Below, piece by piece: positions 34,017 to 43,965 of a stretch of 64,000 nucleotides of DNA. The position numbers and the translations under genes are program-made. The DNA comes from Pomphorhynchus laevis (taxonomy: Eukaryota > Acanthocephala > Palaeacanthocephala > Echinorhynchida > Pomphorhynchidae): assembly GCA_012934845.2 (NCBI GenBank), contig WNNJ02000487.1, positions 62,001 to 126,000 on the forward strand. The letters run 5' to 3'. The first letter of the stretch is position 1, and each line of letters opens with the position of its first letter. The notes under the pieces are model-generated. The model saw only the letters and a program-made list of their open reading frames with translations, was not told the DNA's origin and did no database searches.

Positions 34017-34994
34017 TTATTTATCCGAACTTGGTTGAAAATACGATGGTGTTCCAATATGCACATTTGATGAACCCATCTGTTCGTTTCGTTCTTTGGT
34101 GCTTTTTTTTAACTTCTCGTAATATGGCAGAAAATCATTGATATATTCATTTCTTGCGTGTTGTATGGCGTCTTGTACTTCAGTCCATCCGTTACCGGTT
34201 AACGAACTGAATCCAACTGCTTTAAGAAGGTTGTAGAACTCATCTAAAGCTAACGACAATGACCTGGCTAAACTGTATGCGTAGTTCTGATCTACTGATT
34301 CCTGGCGATCCAAAGCTTGTTGAAAATCATCAAAATTCGATATCCAATCTAAAATTTGTTGGTGGTGAACAATGTCGTTTTTATTTAGAATAGTAATTAT
34401 CGGTAATTTAGACCGATACATCACACTACAGGCGTACATCATGTTTGATATGAAGGTAATTGCATTGCTAGTGCAACGAGGCACGTCAACAATGTATGCA
34501 ATGGTTGTTGGCATTTCAGAAGCAAGTGAGTCTAATATAATTGAACCAGATGCTGACCATGTAAAAACTTCGATTTGACCAGGAGTATCGACAAATACGA
34601 TAGTCGGTTTTTTTTCTCTTATCAACTTTATCATGTCGTAAATTCGGGTAGCAAAAAGATTAAGACATGTAAGGATTGATCCATTTGGCCCAAGCTTATA
34701 GTTGCGCATGACATCACGATAATTAACAGAATTTCTTATGTCAATTTGGCAATTATACGGTAGAGTGCCTACGACAGCAGGATCAAGGTTTACAAATACA
34801 GCGTCATTACATTGCTTAGATACCTGGTCGAGAAATGTTGTCTTGCCTGATCCAGCCATGCCCAATACTAAAACACAAGTGGTAGAATCGCACACTTGAT
34901 CATTTTCAAGTTTTCCATCTTGCAGCTCATTTATTGAGAGTTGCTGAATTGATTCATTTAGATCTCTAGCTTCTCCCGTGTCTTCGAGTTTCAT
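34017..34994 (-). CDS. GPN1: GPN-loop GTPase 1
   Basis: An intronless 325-residue protein. GPN1 (XAB1) is a GTPase that, with GPN3, is needed for assembly and nuclear import of RNA polymerase II. Motifs in order: P-loop LVLGMAGSGKTTF (about residues 42-54), VNLDPAV, the family-defining GPN loop in YKLGPNGSILTCLNLFATR, G3 VDTPGQIEVFTWSASG, FISNMMYACSVMY, and G4 LNKNDI. The C-terminal half keeps LVLDEFY-like SLALDEFYNLLKAVGFSS and the YYEKLKKS helix. Human GPN1 is 374 residues; the acidic C-terminal tail is largely missing here. A roughly 40-residue polar N-terminal extension precedes the P-loop. Confidence 0.95.
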   Translation of the reverse strand: MKLEDTGEARDLNESIQQLSINELQDGKLENDQVCDSTTCVLVLGMAGSGKTTFLDQVSKQCNDAVFVNLDPAVVGTLPYNCQIDIRNSVNYRDVMRNYKLGPNGSILTCLNLFATRIYDMIKLIREKKPTIVFVDTPGQIEVFTWSASGSIILDSLASEMPTTIAYIVDVPRCTSNAITFISNMMYACSVMYRSKLPIITILNKNDIVHHQQILDWISNFDDFQQALDRQESVDQNYAYSLARSLSLALDEFYNLLKAVGFSSLTGNGWTEVQDAIQHARNEYINDFLPYYEKLKKSTKERNEQMGSSNVHIGTPSYFQPSSDK

Positions 34995-35289
34995 ATCTAA
35001 GATGACATCAAATTTAATAGTATTTAAAAATATATTTTTATAATTAATAAAATTAAATTCTGATGAATTGTAAATATAATATTTATTTTAATCATCTATG
35101 GATTACATTATGGTCTGTATATTTAAGGGCAAATATAAATATGATAAAAACCCATATTTATTTTCATATGCATAGTTATTCTTTAAAACTTGGTTGAGGG
35201 ATACCAAAATAACAATTTCAGTGTATAATTTATAATGCCATATAAAAGAAGCAATTTTTAATTTACATAAATTTCGCATCTTGTTTTGC
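34995..35289. other. GPN1 upstream flank
   Basis: AT-rich sequence, no element recognised; presumed promoter side of GPN1. Confidence 0.35.
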
Positions 35290-37940
35290 GGTACACTAAA
35301 AATCGCATCCCCCTGTATAGATCGGTAGATCGGCCCACGTCATCCCCCTGTATAGCTTGGTAGACTATTAAAAGAAAAGGCGGCCTTTAAGTGAAATGAA
35401 GATAATGCCAGTGGGCAAGTGCCCACTCTGGATGGCGCTAGTGGTGGAAGGGGTAACCTTTCCACCCAGAGCTCCGTCTAGGGATGTGGCAATCACATAC
35501 AGCTGACCTAACACAATGCAGAGTACTCGTTAGCCTTTTTCACTGAATATTTATCAGTGTAATTCGGGAGGAGTTTCTGTTCTTAGACTTCTATCTGGTT
35601 AAAGACGCAGATGTTATAGTCCTTCAGTAGACGCGTTCTATCCGGCTCCCCCGGGACATTGCTCAATTCCTACCAGAGCACACTTGTTCCCACTATACTC
35701 TGTACATAACCCCACCTCATTCCTCTTCATCTCAAGGTCTTCTAATCTTAGTTAAATGCTCCTTAAGATCGTCCCTTCTTCTCAACTATTCTTGTTCAGT
35801 CATTTCTTGCTTAGTAGTTTCACTCTGTAAGAACGTTTAACGCATCAGTCTAGCCAATGTCTACATCCGTGGAGGGGAGATTCACAAGAACCGTAACCTC
35901 CTAGATAGGATTATTGATAGCGGCTATGACATGGTACTTAGTGACTTCAACGAAAGAACTAGTCGTTGGATTAATGCAGCACTCCGCAAAGCTTGGCACG
36001 GTTATCTTATTCACAAACCACCGTCCCCCACATGTCATTGCACATCAACGAATTCACTCCTCGACTTATTACTGCTCAATGAGAGGTGGTTGTTAAAAAC
36101 CTAATGTACGGAGCAGTCGCGTCAACACCTCTCATGACTTGATTCGTTGGCGGATAGAAGAGGATACGCTGCTTCGAAGAAAATTCCACTTTGATCCTAT
36201 CAGAGTGGCTTTCTTTCAGGCAGCCATCCAACGCTTCCCCGAATTGAGAATGAGAGTCTAACCGAATTTAATTCCTACCTCTCTTCGCAAGCTACCGCGA
36301 TGCTTTCGACAACCTATAAAGGTCGTGTTTACAGTCATACTCCGACAAAACTCAAGACCATAGTGTATATGCTTCGTCTCCCCAATCTCTCTGCTTCTGC
36401 CAGGCAAGTTCTCTCGAAAGAATATTAGAGCACTAGATATCTTTTCCAACTGGGTAAGGATACGACAGCATTGCTTCCCTTAGTCCAGCCCAGTCTTCCT
36501 TCTGGAAGATATTTAAGAATGAGAAGTTTGTCTATTGGAGGGATAGGCCATTGGGTTGGATTAATAAAAAATGATCTTGATAAAGTTTTGGAGGGGTCAC
36601 TATCCCTACATAATTATGGAGCCACTCAATCACCCCAGCAAATCCCGCCTTAGGGAGACTTTAGAAGTAGAGATCTATATGTTACAGATATTCTTAACTT
36701 TTGGAAGCCTCTTCCGGGCACCTCCAAATCTGTCGCTCCACTCTCTTCTCTTGTCTGTCAGCTTTTGACAGCCGAACAAAGAAGAGAAGTGGCCGTCCAC
36801 AATGCTATTAGCCGCCCCATCCGATCTGGCCGGCATCAACATTAGTAGACGAATTTTTATTCCTAAAAAAATACCCGGTCTCATGTCCTAAAGATCTGCG
36901 ACCCATTTCGATTCAGAACTCTATCATCTCCATCTACGAAAAAGCGTTTGAGCGTAGAATCCGCGATTATTTAATTAGGCGTAATTTAATCCCACAAGTT
37001 TTCATCGGTTTCTCGAAGGGCGCTCGGTCCATTCAGCGGTAGGTGAAGTGCATCAGTTTTGTCAGAAGAATAGTCAACTTGCTGTGGCTGTTTTCCTTGA
37101 TTTTTCTGCTGCATTTGACCGCATCTCCATTCCTTTTGTTATCTCTTCTCTCAGGTCCCTCGGGTTGCATGCGAGAATTGTAAACAGGGTGGAGATACTA
37201 CTGTACACTAAGCAATTATATTATGAAGACGACCCTGATGCGCGTCAGTTCTACCCTATTACGGGTTGTGCCTCAAGGTTCCCCTCTTTCTCAAATCTTA
37301 TATTTTGCTTTCTCCATTGAGCTCTTTAAAATATTTGAACGTGAACAACGTTTAGTGATATGCGCTGATGATACCACAGCCCTGTTATCTGGACGCAGGT
37401 GCAAATGCGTAGTCTCATACATCAGCCGATTTTTTTTAAGATTAAAAGACCAGTTACCCGAGTCCAATCTTATTTTGAACTCGCTAAATCGCAAGTGGTT
37501 GTCTTTCATTGCGCCCCTACAACAAAGCAAAAAATAAGAGATTAGCACTCTCTGTACCCCCTCCATTTTGACTAGTCAACAACTTCCTGTCCTTACGATT
37601 CGAGTAAAATACCTTGGGTTCACCATTAAGGTGAACTGGTCGGCGAAAGCTGATCCGGATAGACTTAAACGTATCCTGAAGAGAGCTAGGTGGGCCCTGA
37701 AACGGGCCCAGCATCAGTCATTGAAAGGGAACACTCATGTGCGGCTCTGGGGCACTTGGGCTATCTCGGGATTAGTCTTCTTTTCTAGAGGACGTCTCCC
37801 AGAGCAAAGACTAAGGTTTCTTAAGCTGCCCATCTCGCGTTTACCCAGCATAGTCTGCCTCAATTGGACTCTTTGGAGCATAAAGCCCCGGGTGGTTCAG
37901 TCGAAGATCGGAGTGTTGGATTGACTGTGGGATCACATCC
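35290..37940 (+). mobile_element. Decayed APE-type LINE (jockey-superfamily-like)
   Basis: An old plus-strand element less AT-rich than the host. Part of an endonuclease is seen near 35910-36080 (MVLSDFNERTSRWINAAL, then LLDLLLLNERW). RT parts follow at 36895-37540: DLRPISIQNSIISIYEKAFE, RRNLIPQVFIGFSKGARSIQ, AVAVFLDFSAAFDRISIPFV, VPQGSPLS and VICADDTTAL (the ADD catalytic motif). Thumb-like sequence is at 37568-37924 (VKYLGFTIKVNWSAKADPD). Each part lies in a different frame and several stops are present. A duplicated CATCCCCCTGTATAG near 35307 and 35341 marks the approximate 5' region. Confidence 0.7.
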
Positions 37941-38076
37941 CACCGGACCTGTGGTCGTAATGATGGAAGGCTAGAACACATGGAATGTTGAAGTAAGAAG
38001 GAAGTTCTGACATTATTTTTATTTATTATTTACTAACGGTTTTTTCAAGGCATGTATTCTTTTTAATAAAATCTTA

Positions 38077-38461
38077 TTATTACAAATATATTGTACCGTA
38101 AAGTATAATATTGGAAGTGCAAGTTACGTCGATACTAGCTTTCTTAGACCTTAAATGATAATGGTGATTCAACTGATTTGCTGGCAATGAGTAATGTGTA
38201 TTTATTTAAATATTATATATTTAAATATTATAATATTTATTTAAATTTGAATTTATTTCATTTTCAGTTATAGTTTCTTATATTTTTATTATTATTTGCG
38301 TCTTCGATGCTCAAATTTGACAAATCTCAGTAGTCAGTATAGTGGCGAAAACTGTCGATAAACTGATTTGAAGGATAAGGAAGATATAAAATATCTTATT
38401 ACAAATATATTGTACCGTAAAGTATAATATTGGAAGTGCAAGTTACGTCGATACTAGCTTT
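38077..38461. repeat. 66-bp direct repeats next to the chimeric element
   Basis: The sequence from TTATTACAAATATATTGTAC to CGATACTAGCTTT occurs at 38077-38142 and 38396-38461, 319 bp apart, apparently identical. The second copy lies just beyond the 3' end of the 38508-42734 open frame. The first copy may be the 3' end of another, truncated insertion of the same element. Confidence 0.85.
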
Positions 38462-38507
38462 TATAATATAAAGTTATATTAACAATAATTAGTTTAAAAC
38501 AGCGTCG

Positions 38508-41500
38508 CTATTCTTTTGATTCCGCCTTATCCGTGGACTTGTCTGCCTTTGACGTCTCCCCGTCCACGTTGCTGGATTCGGCAAGCTGTTGCAAGGTGTC
38601 TACATATTTGTCGGCATTTCGTACAGTCACGGTCCTCCGAGGCGGTAAGAAAAACAGCGTCGTTGTCCTCCTCTGTTGCTGCCACATCCGTCGACTTCTC
38701 TGCCTCTGACGTCTTTCCGTTCCCCTTGCTGGATTCGGCAGGCTGTTGAGTGGCGTTCGCGGACACATATTAGTCGGCATCTCGTACAGTCCCGGTCCTC
38801 CGAGGCGGATTGAATCCAGTGACAACAGCTGTGATTTCGTATAATCCAGGTAGCAGAGGCTTCCAATATCGCCTATTACTTGATTTGAATTGATAATTTG
38901 ATTTGATTCTTTTGAATAGTCGAAAATCAATATTGACCCTGCGTTGGCGTCTACTGCACATGTATGCTCATCCAGTTCAAAATATTTTGGCACCAATTCT
39001 TCGTTTGTTATACAAATTGTAAGAGGAGATTTGCGGCTCATTATGCTGGTATTCTGGACGTCAAACGTGTCCATGTTTATTCCCCTTATCACATTGGGCG
39101 CATCAGTAAAGCCACCTGCAACCACAACCTTCCCCAGTCCCTTTGTTTCTTCGCATGTCGTCATGACGCTGAAATTAAGAAATGGGCCTACCAGGCTAAC
39201 AAGTCGGCTAGGTGAAATACCCGAGCTTAAGCAGTAGGCTGGGCAAAATCCAAATAATCGATCAGGTATTCGAATTCCTCTCTTCATTGACATAAGAAAT
39301 ACAGACATCACGATGTTGTGGCCCGCACTGTCCCCAGCAATCACAAAATTCTGTCCAGTCCAACCTTCACAATCAAAATTTATTAGGTTCGTTTTATTGC
39401 AAGGTTGTTCTATTCCGATAACGCTCGTCGTGGCCACTACGCCCTCGTTCTCAGTGTTACTACTCTGTGTCACAAGTAAGCGTGTGGGGTATGAGGGTGT
39501 CTGTTTGATCGGGCTTTCATCTTTCCCAGTTTGAAAGTCGAGTACGCCTCCGCTATGTAAGATTCGAAGATTTTGATTGACATCATTGATATGGATGTCC
39601 ACATTTCTGACTGTAGGAAGGATGGTTTCTCGAATGACGATTTCTTCGGATAAGGCTGCCACCTGAGTAAGAAATTCCGAAGGGTTGAGACGCGGGGTTG
39701 GGTCGTCGTAAAGACCAACACTGCTTTCTATTATAGGTCTCCCCAAATCTTCGAGGCTCTTGAGAATCGCTTTGGCATTCCCTCTCATCAGGGAGATCGA
39801 GACACGCTGAAAGAGCTGGTTTGCCGCCTTGCTATACGAAATATTGCCTCGCCAAGACATAGATCGGGCAATGAATCTGACAAGTTTTTCCCCCTGGGCG
39901 TTCCAACCTCCATATGTCTCTATAACTGCGGCCGAGAAACAATACCCACTTTCCTCCATTTTCCGCTTGTATTTTCGGTCCTTGACACATGCTGCATATC
40001 TGTCTGCAGCATATCCAGGAATCTTAGCAGCCATGGAAACGTAGGCATTTTGCAGAGGGTTTGTCACCGCAAAATCGACTGCTAGAGGGGGATCCTCGTA
40101 AATCAAAATGTCGGCTGGTCTCTCTCGTAAGTTGCGCACGAGATTGGGTACCTCCTTCGCGACTCTCAGTCCTGCAGAAACTGCCGCCTGAAATATTGTG
40201 TCTCGAAGTCCATCGTGTCGAATACCGGGGTACCCGCCAAATTGACAGGTTAGGGCGTGGAAACCAAACTTGTCTGCCATTCTAAGGCAGCGTCTGCAAC
40301 GGTAGTCACCCTTACAGAGCGGCATTCCCAACCACATACGAAGCAACACCACAAATTCATTCGGCGCAAGATTCATAAGCGTGGCTTTGTTTGGTATAGC
40401 CTGCAGCCATGCACACGCATGCGGACGCGAAACTGCCAATAATCTGGCTGAATTGGAGCAATCGACGCTTTCCAATAGCTTGCGACGCGAAGTCTCGTCG
40501 ATGCTGTGAGAAAGACCCCGTTGATTTGATTGTAGTCCTCTGTCATCATGCGGAAAGTTAGAAATTGCAGATTCAAAACTGGGGAAAGAGTAAGGGTCGA
40601 GGTTCGATTGTTTAGCGACCATTTCCACACTTGAAAGAAACGCCGCTGCGGAGTGTTCGACACAGCTTCGAAGGCCCAATCCTCCCATCTTCAGGGGTAA
40701 GCAAGCTTGTGACCATGTTTTCTTGTCCGGGTGAATAGACGTTATATTGCTGAAGCAATCTAAGACCAAGTCATCGAAAAGCCGGAAAAATTTATGAGCG
40801 AAGGCGGGATCTACCGTGCGCATCAGATGATTTACTCGTGCGGCAGATGCGCAATTGCGCAGCAGGATGAAAGCAACCTGAGGGTCCGGCAAGTTTTCTA
40901 GTGTCTTTAGGTCAAGTTGCAGTGCCGGGAGTACCTTATTAATGAGGTGTGATGAGCAGTGTTCCTGGGAACCGACAGGGCTCCCTAGAATTGTGAAGTT
41001 GTCTGTTGAATTAACCAAAGTAATCCCTGGGCATAATCTCTTTACCAGATCGATATTACTAGCCTTTCCTATCAGTTCGGTCTTTTTCCAGTTTAACGAC
41101 AACCCAATCGCTGGAAAATCTAAAGAGAGCAGAGATAATGCTTTGCCAACAGCCTCTGGTCTTCCGCCCACTATGCCGTCATCGAGGTACCACAAGTTTA
41201 AGCCGATCCCCTCGATTGTAGATATTGAGGCGATTATCGGTTTCAAAGCTAGGCAAAACAATAAGGGACCAAGAGGATCCCCTTGTTGCACTCCGCTCAA
41301 GGATTGAAGAGGCTCCATGTTCCCAAATCGAAGGTTTGAACCAGATCCATAGCACCAGGATATCCACCTACTTATTTCAGGGAACTCACTCCTTACAGCG
41401 TCAATAAAGGATCTGCGGCTCAGCGTATTGAAGGCATTGGTAATGTCAACTTTGACCCAAACCCAATCGTCATTCTGGTGTTGAAGATGGTGTAGTCGAC

Positions 41501-42734
41501 GGACTCTATGGATAATCTGCTCCATACCGTTTGGCGTAGCGACACCGAGCTGGTGAGGTAAGAGCGATTCTGAAAACCGCGACCGGAGTTTTCGACAAAT
41601 GCATTTGGCACATAAGCGACGTAATGTTTCCCCAATTGCAATGGGGCGGACTCCTCCGTCAGGCTTACTTAAGGCCAGTAGACTAGCTCCAGCTAAGAAC
41701 GGAGAAAGTTCGACTGGAGCTAAGCCCGCAATCAGGTAGTTGACCAGCGAAGTGAGTCGCCCTAAAAGAACCCCGTGATCAACCGACATCATGTCTTTTA
41801 AGTGTTCCGCTCTCAAACCCAAGCTTCCAGGGGAAGTAAGGGAAGGAAAAGATGAGACTGCGGCCTGAATAATGTCCGAGTCGACTGATAAAGGCAAAGT
41901 CAGGCATGGAGGGCGAGAGGCTGGGAGATCACCGTTCACTGGATGTAGCACGGACAATTGTATGCGTGTGGATTGTGAATACTCGCAAATATTACTTGAA
42001 GTAAGACGTCGCATCGCTTTCCCATAATTTCCACTTCTTGTTAATTCGATCGCCTCTGAATAGTCGTTGTTCGTCGAAACAAATCTGTTGAGCTTTCTGG
42101 AGGGTCGAACATCCGATGGAGAAAAGCAATCACCATCTTCGCCGGTTTCGAACTTGTCCAAAAGCAAGCTTATCTTTGTCCCAGTGTGATCGCAGGCTTG
42201 AGCACGATTCATCGTAGACGCAAGACAGAATTTCGGAAAGCATAGCAAACGTTCCCAGTCGTGAAATGAGTTTGAACACATAGCCTGTAAAAGTAACGAC
42301 GAGTAAATATTTGCAATTCGACGGCGCAGGTTCCACGGTATGCGCTTAATCGTATTTACGGGTTGCATCCAAACCCTGCGTAAAAGTTCTGAAGTGGTGC
42401 GCGTAGGTTCCTTGAAAGGACTGCTCGACAACTCCACAGGCGGTGTAGCCGACCTGAGATCAGATGATGCTCCAAAGGAGTCCCGCACGCCCACAAAAGC
42501 AACTTGACCAGCTCCATCTAGAGACGTCAAATTAATTGAGCCGAAATTCAATGATTGACCCGAGCCTGAGCATCTTGAGTCCAAGTGACCGTGAACGCGA
42601 AGACACCCTGAAGCATTAAGCCGATAAACTCCTCTGCATATGGGACAACATCCAGTGTTTACCGATCCACCAAGCGAACATTGCTGACGAGAACTGTTGT
42701 CTATAGCTGATGCTTTACGCCTTGTTCGCACCAT
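38508..42734 (-). CDS. Chimeric protein: R2-like reverse transcriptase/endonuclease fused to a hormone-sensitive-lipase segment
   Basis: One uninterrupted frame of 1408 codons. Residues about 28-55 form a Cys/His zinc-binding motif (CPICRGVY ... VHGHLDSRC). A reverse transcriptase follows, with GVRPIAIGETLRRL, KVDITNAFNTLSR, GVQQGDPLGPLLF and the catalytic WYLDDG near residue 515. The restriction-like endonuclease region has C-x2-C...H-x4-C (CRRCLRM ... HALTC, about 815-835) and RPADILI ... LAVDFAVT (about 870-892). Residues about 1115-1190 match animal hormone-sensitive lipase: FVIAGDSAGHN (catalytic-serine GDSAG), IRIPD, SPSRLVSLVGPFL. About 1190-1305 (VVVAGGFTDAPNVIRG onward) is unassigned, perhaps beta-propeller-like. 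The Lys/Ser/Glu tail comes from a 163-bp tandem repeat. The lipase His/Asp and most of its domain are absent. Confidence 0.8.
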   Translation of the reverse strand: MVRTRRKASAIDNSSRQQCSLGGSVNTGCCPICRGVYRLNASGCLRVHGHLDSRCSGSGQSLNFGSINLTSLDGAGQVAFVGVRDSFGASSDLRSATPPVELSSSPFKEPTRTTSELLRRVWMQPVNTIKRIPWNLRRRIANIYSSLLLQAMCSNSFHDWERLLCFPKFCLASTMNRAQACDHTGTKISLLLDKFETGEDGDCFSPSDVRPSRKLNRFVSTNNDYSEAIELTRSGNYGKAMRRLTSSNICEYSQSTRIQLSVLHPVNGDLPASRPPCLTLPLSVDSDIIQAAVSSFPSLTSPGSLGLRAEHLKDMMSVDHGVLLGRLTSLVNYLIAGLAPVELSPFLAGASLLALSKPDGGVRPIAIGETLRRLCAKCICRKLRSRFSESLLPHQLGVATPNGMEQIIHRVRRLHHLQHQNDDWVWVKVDITNAFNTLSRRSFIDAVRSEFPEISRWISWCYGSGSNLRFGNMEPLQSLSGVQQGDPLGPLLFCLALKPIIASISTIEGIGLNLWYLDDGIVGGRPEAVGKALSLLSLDFPAIGLSLNWKKTELIGKASNIDLVKRLCPGITLVNSTDNFTILGSPVGSQEHCSSHLINKVLPALQLDLKTLENLPDPQVAFILLRNCASAARVNHLMRTVDPAFAHKFFRLFDDLVLDCFSNITSIHPDKKTWSQACLPLKMGGLGLRSCVEHSAAAFLSSVEMVAKQSNLDPYSFPSFESAISNFPHDDRGLQSNQRGLSHSIDETSRRKLLESVDCSNSARLLAVSRPHACAWLQAIPNKATLMNLAPNEFVVLLRMWLGMPLCKGDYRCRRCLRMADKFGFHALTCQFGGYPGIRHDGLRDTIFQAAVSAGLRVAKEVPNLVRNLRERPADILIYEDPPLAVDFAVTNPLQNAYVSMAAKIPGYAADRYAACVKDRKYKRKMEESGYCFSAAVIETYGGWNAQGEKLVRFIARSMSWRGNISYSKAANQLFQRVSISLMRGNAKAILKSLEDLGRPIIESSVGLYDDPTPRLNPSEFLTQVAALSEEIVIRETILPTVRNVDIHINDVNQNLRILHSGGVLDFQTGKDESPIKQTPSYPTRLLVTQSSNTENEGVVATTSVIGIEQPCNKTNLINFDCEGWTGQNFVIAGDSAGHNIVMSVFLMSMKRGIRIPDRLFGFCPAYCLSSGISPSRLVSLVGPFLNFSVMTTCEETKGLGKVVVAGGFTDAPNVIRGINMDTFDVQNTSIMSRKSPLTICITNEELVPKYFELDEHTCAVDANAGSILIFDYSKESNQIINSNQVIGDIGSLCYLDYTKSQLLSLDSIRLGGPGLYEMPTNMCPRTPLNSLPNPARGTERRQRQRSRRMWQQQRRTTTLFFLPPRRTVTVRNADKYVDTLQQLAESSNVDGETSKADKSTDKAESKE
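38516..38815. repeat. 163-bp tandem repeat at the 3' end of the chimeric frame
   Basis: Two tandem copies; GGTCCTCCGAGGCGG is found at 38631 and 38794. As 163 is not a multiple of three, the 1408-codon frame reads the two copies in different frames. The copies differ by substitutions and a few small indels. Confidence 0.8.
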
Positions 42735-42850
42735 TTATTTTGTGCGTCGGCGAGCGAAGCGAGCCGACGATTGTGTGTTTAAGACAAATCTCAGTAGTCA
42801 GTATAGTGGCGAAAACTGTCGATAAACTGATTTGAAGGATAAGGAAGATA

Positions 42851-43276
42851 AAGTATAAACTTAATTACACCAAACTTAACACTTAAATAACATCAAAATT
42901 ATACGATTAATAAAAATTTGATAAAATCAATACAAATTTGCTATAAACAAAATGGGATTATATCATATAAAGTTTGCAAACATTAAGACGCTATTTTTCA
43001 ACAATTAAATAAATTTAATTTTATTTAATTATTTTAATTAGGTTTATTTTAATTTTACACTTTTAATATATTTGTACATATAAATACATTAAGTCATTTA
43101 CATTAAAATATTAAGTCATTTGTGTCATGTGTGACTTGTAAATTTTTATCTCTGTGTTGTAATGATTATTGGTTTCGTATTCATTTTTAACTTATGTTAA
43201 GTATAGTAGCAAAAAAACTTAAGTTTCAAATATAACAAATAAATCCTAAATAGTTGATACTAATCCATTATTGATA
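42851..43276. other. Gene-free AT-rich region
   Basis: No coding or element sequence beyond the repeat and the MITE on either side. Confidence 0.4.
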
Positions 43277-43367
43277 AATAATTATTGGAGCTGGATCAAA
43301 GGAAAGACGAAATTATTTTTGATATTTCGCTAACTACTTCTCTTAGTATCTTCAGAAAATTATGCAA
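43277..43367. mobile_element. MITE family 1, left half
   Basis: AATAATTATTGGAGCTGG, GATATTTCGCTAAC and AGTATCTTCAGAAAATTATG, preceded by the family flank TTGATACTAATCCATTATTG. The right arm is missing. Confidence 0.65.
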
Positions 43368-43965
43368 TTTTTTCGAATTATAATTTGCAAATATTATAAA
43401 TTTATAATACCTATTCAATATATAATCAATATTATAATCAATGCATATAATCAATATATAATCAATATATATGATCAATATTTTATATAATTTAAAAATC
43501 AAAAAGGTATAATTATAATAATATATTAATATAATATTGGGTTAATATAATATTGAGTTAAAAAAATAACTTTTGCTTGCTTAGAGACCTTTGGAAAAAA
43601 TTGAAAATCAAAAAAAAATAATTAATAAATTAATTATTTAATTACAAATATTTTTTAAGAGAGAGATTTATTGTAATAATAAACAATTGCATATTAAGGG
43701 AATGTCAATATCCGGAATGGGCGATAAAACGGTCTTTTACAATTGCGATAAGGGCAATCTAGTTGCCTAGAACGTCAACCGCACAGCTAGATATGAAACA
43801 CGTTGAATCAACGTTCATCAATAATACTTTAAAGAGACGATTGTCAAAGTTAACTTCAAAGTTTAAGAACAGTATAAAAGTGTACTACAAAACTGAGAGA
43901 TTTATTATTATAATAAACAAAAGATTTTGTTTTTCCGAAAATGAGTACTGGAGTATTCCTATTTG
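43368..43965. other. Gene-free region
   Basis: AT-rich with AATATATAATCAATATATAA-type simple repeats at 43415-43490. The right part lies 3' of the minus-strand element and may include its 3' untranslated region. Confidence 0.35.

Larger units (their letters stand above)
38319..42850 (-). mobile_element. R2-like retroelement unit bracketed by 68-bp direct repeats
   Basis: The sequence GACAAATCTCAGTAGTCAGT ... GAAGGATAAGGAAGATA is present without visible change at 38319-38386 and 42783-42850. It brackets the whole chimeric open frame (38508-42734), the 66-bp repeat at 38396-38461 and short flanks. A long target-site duplication from retrotransposon insertion, or a duplication of the locus, would both explain it. 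Base composition inside is close to balanced, unlike the AT-rich flanks. Confidence 0.7.

Noticed and set aside
38527-41641. Several 60-120 codon frames on both strands inside 38.5-42.7 kb
   Set aside because: Shadows of the 1408-codon frame, made long by its lower AT content.
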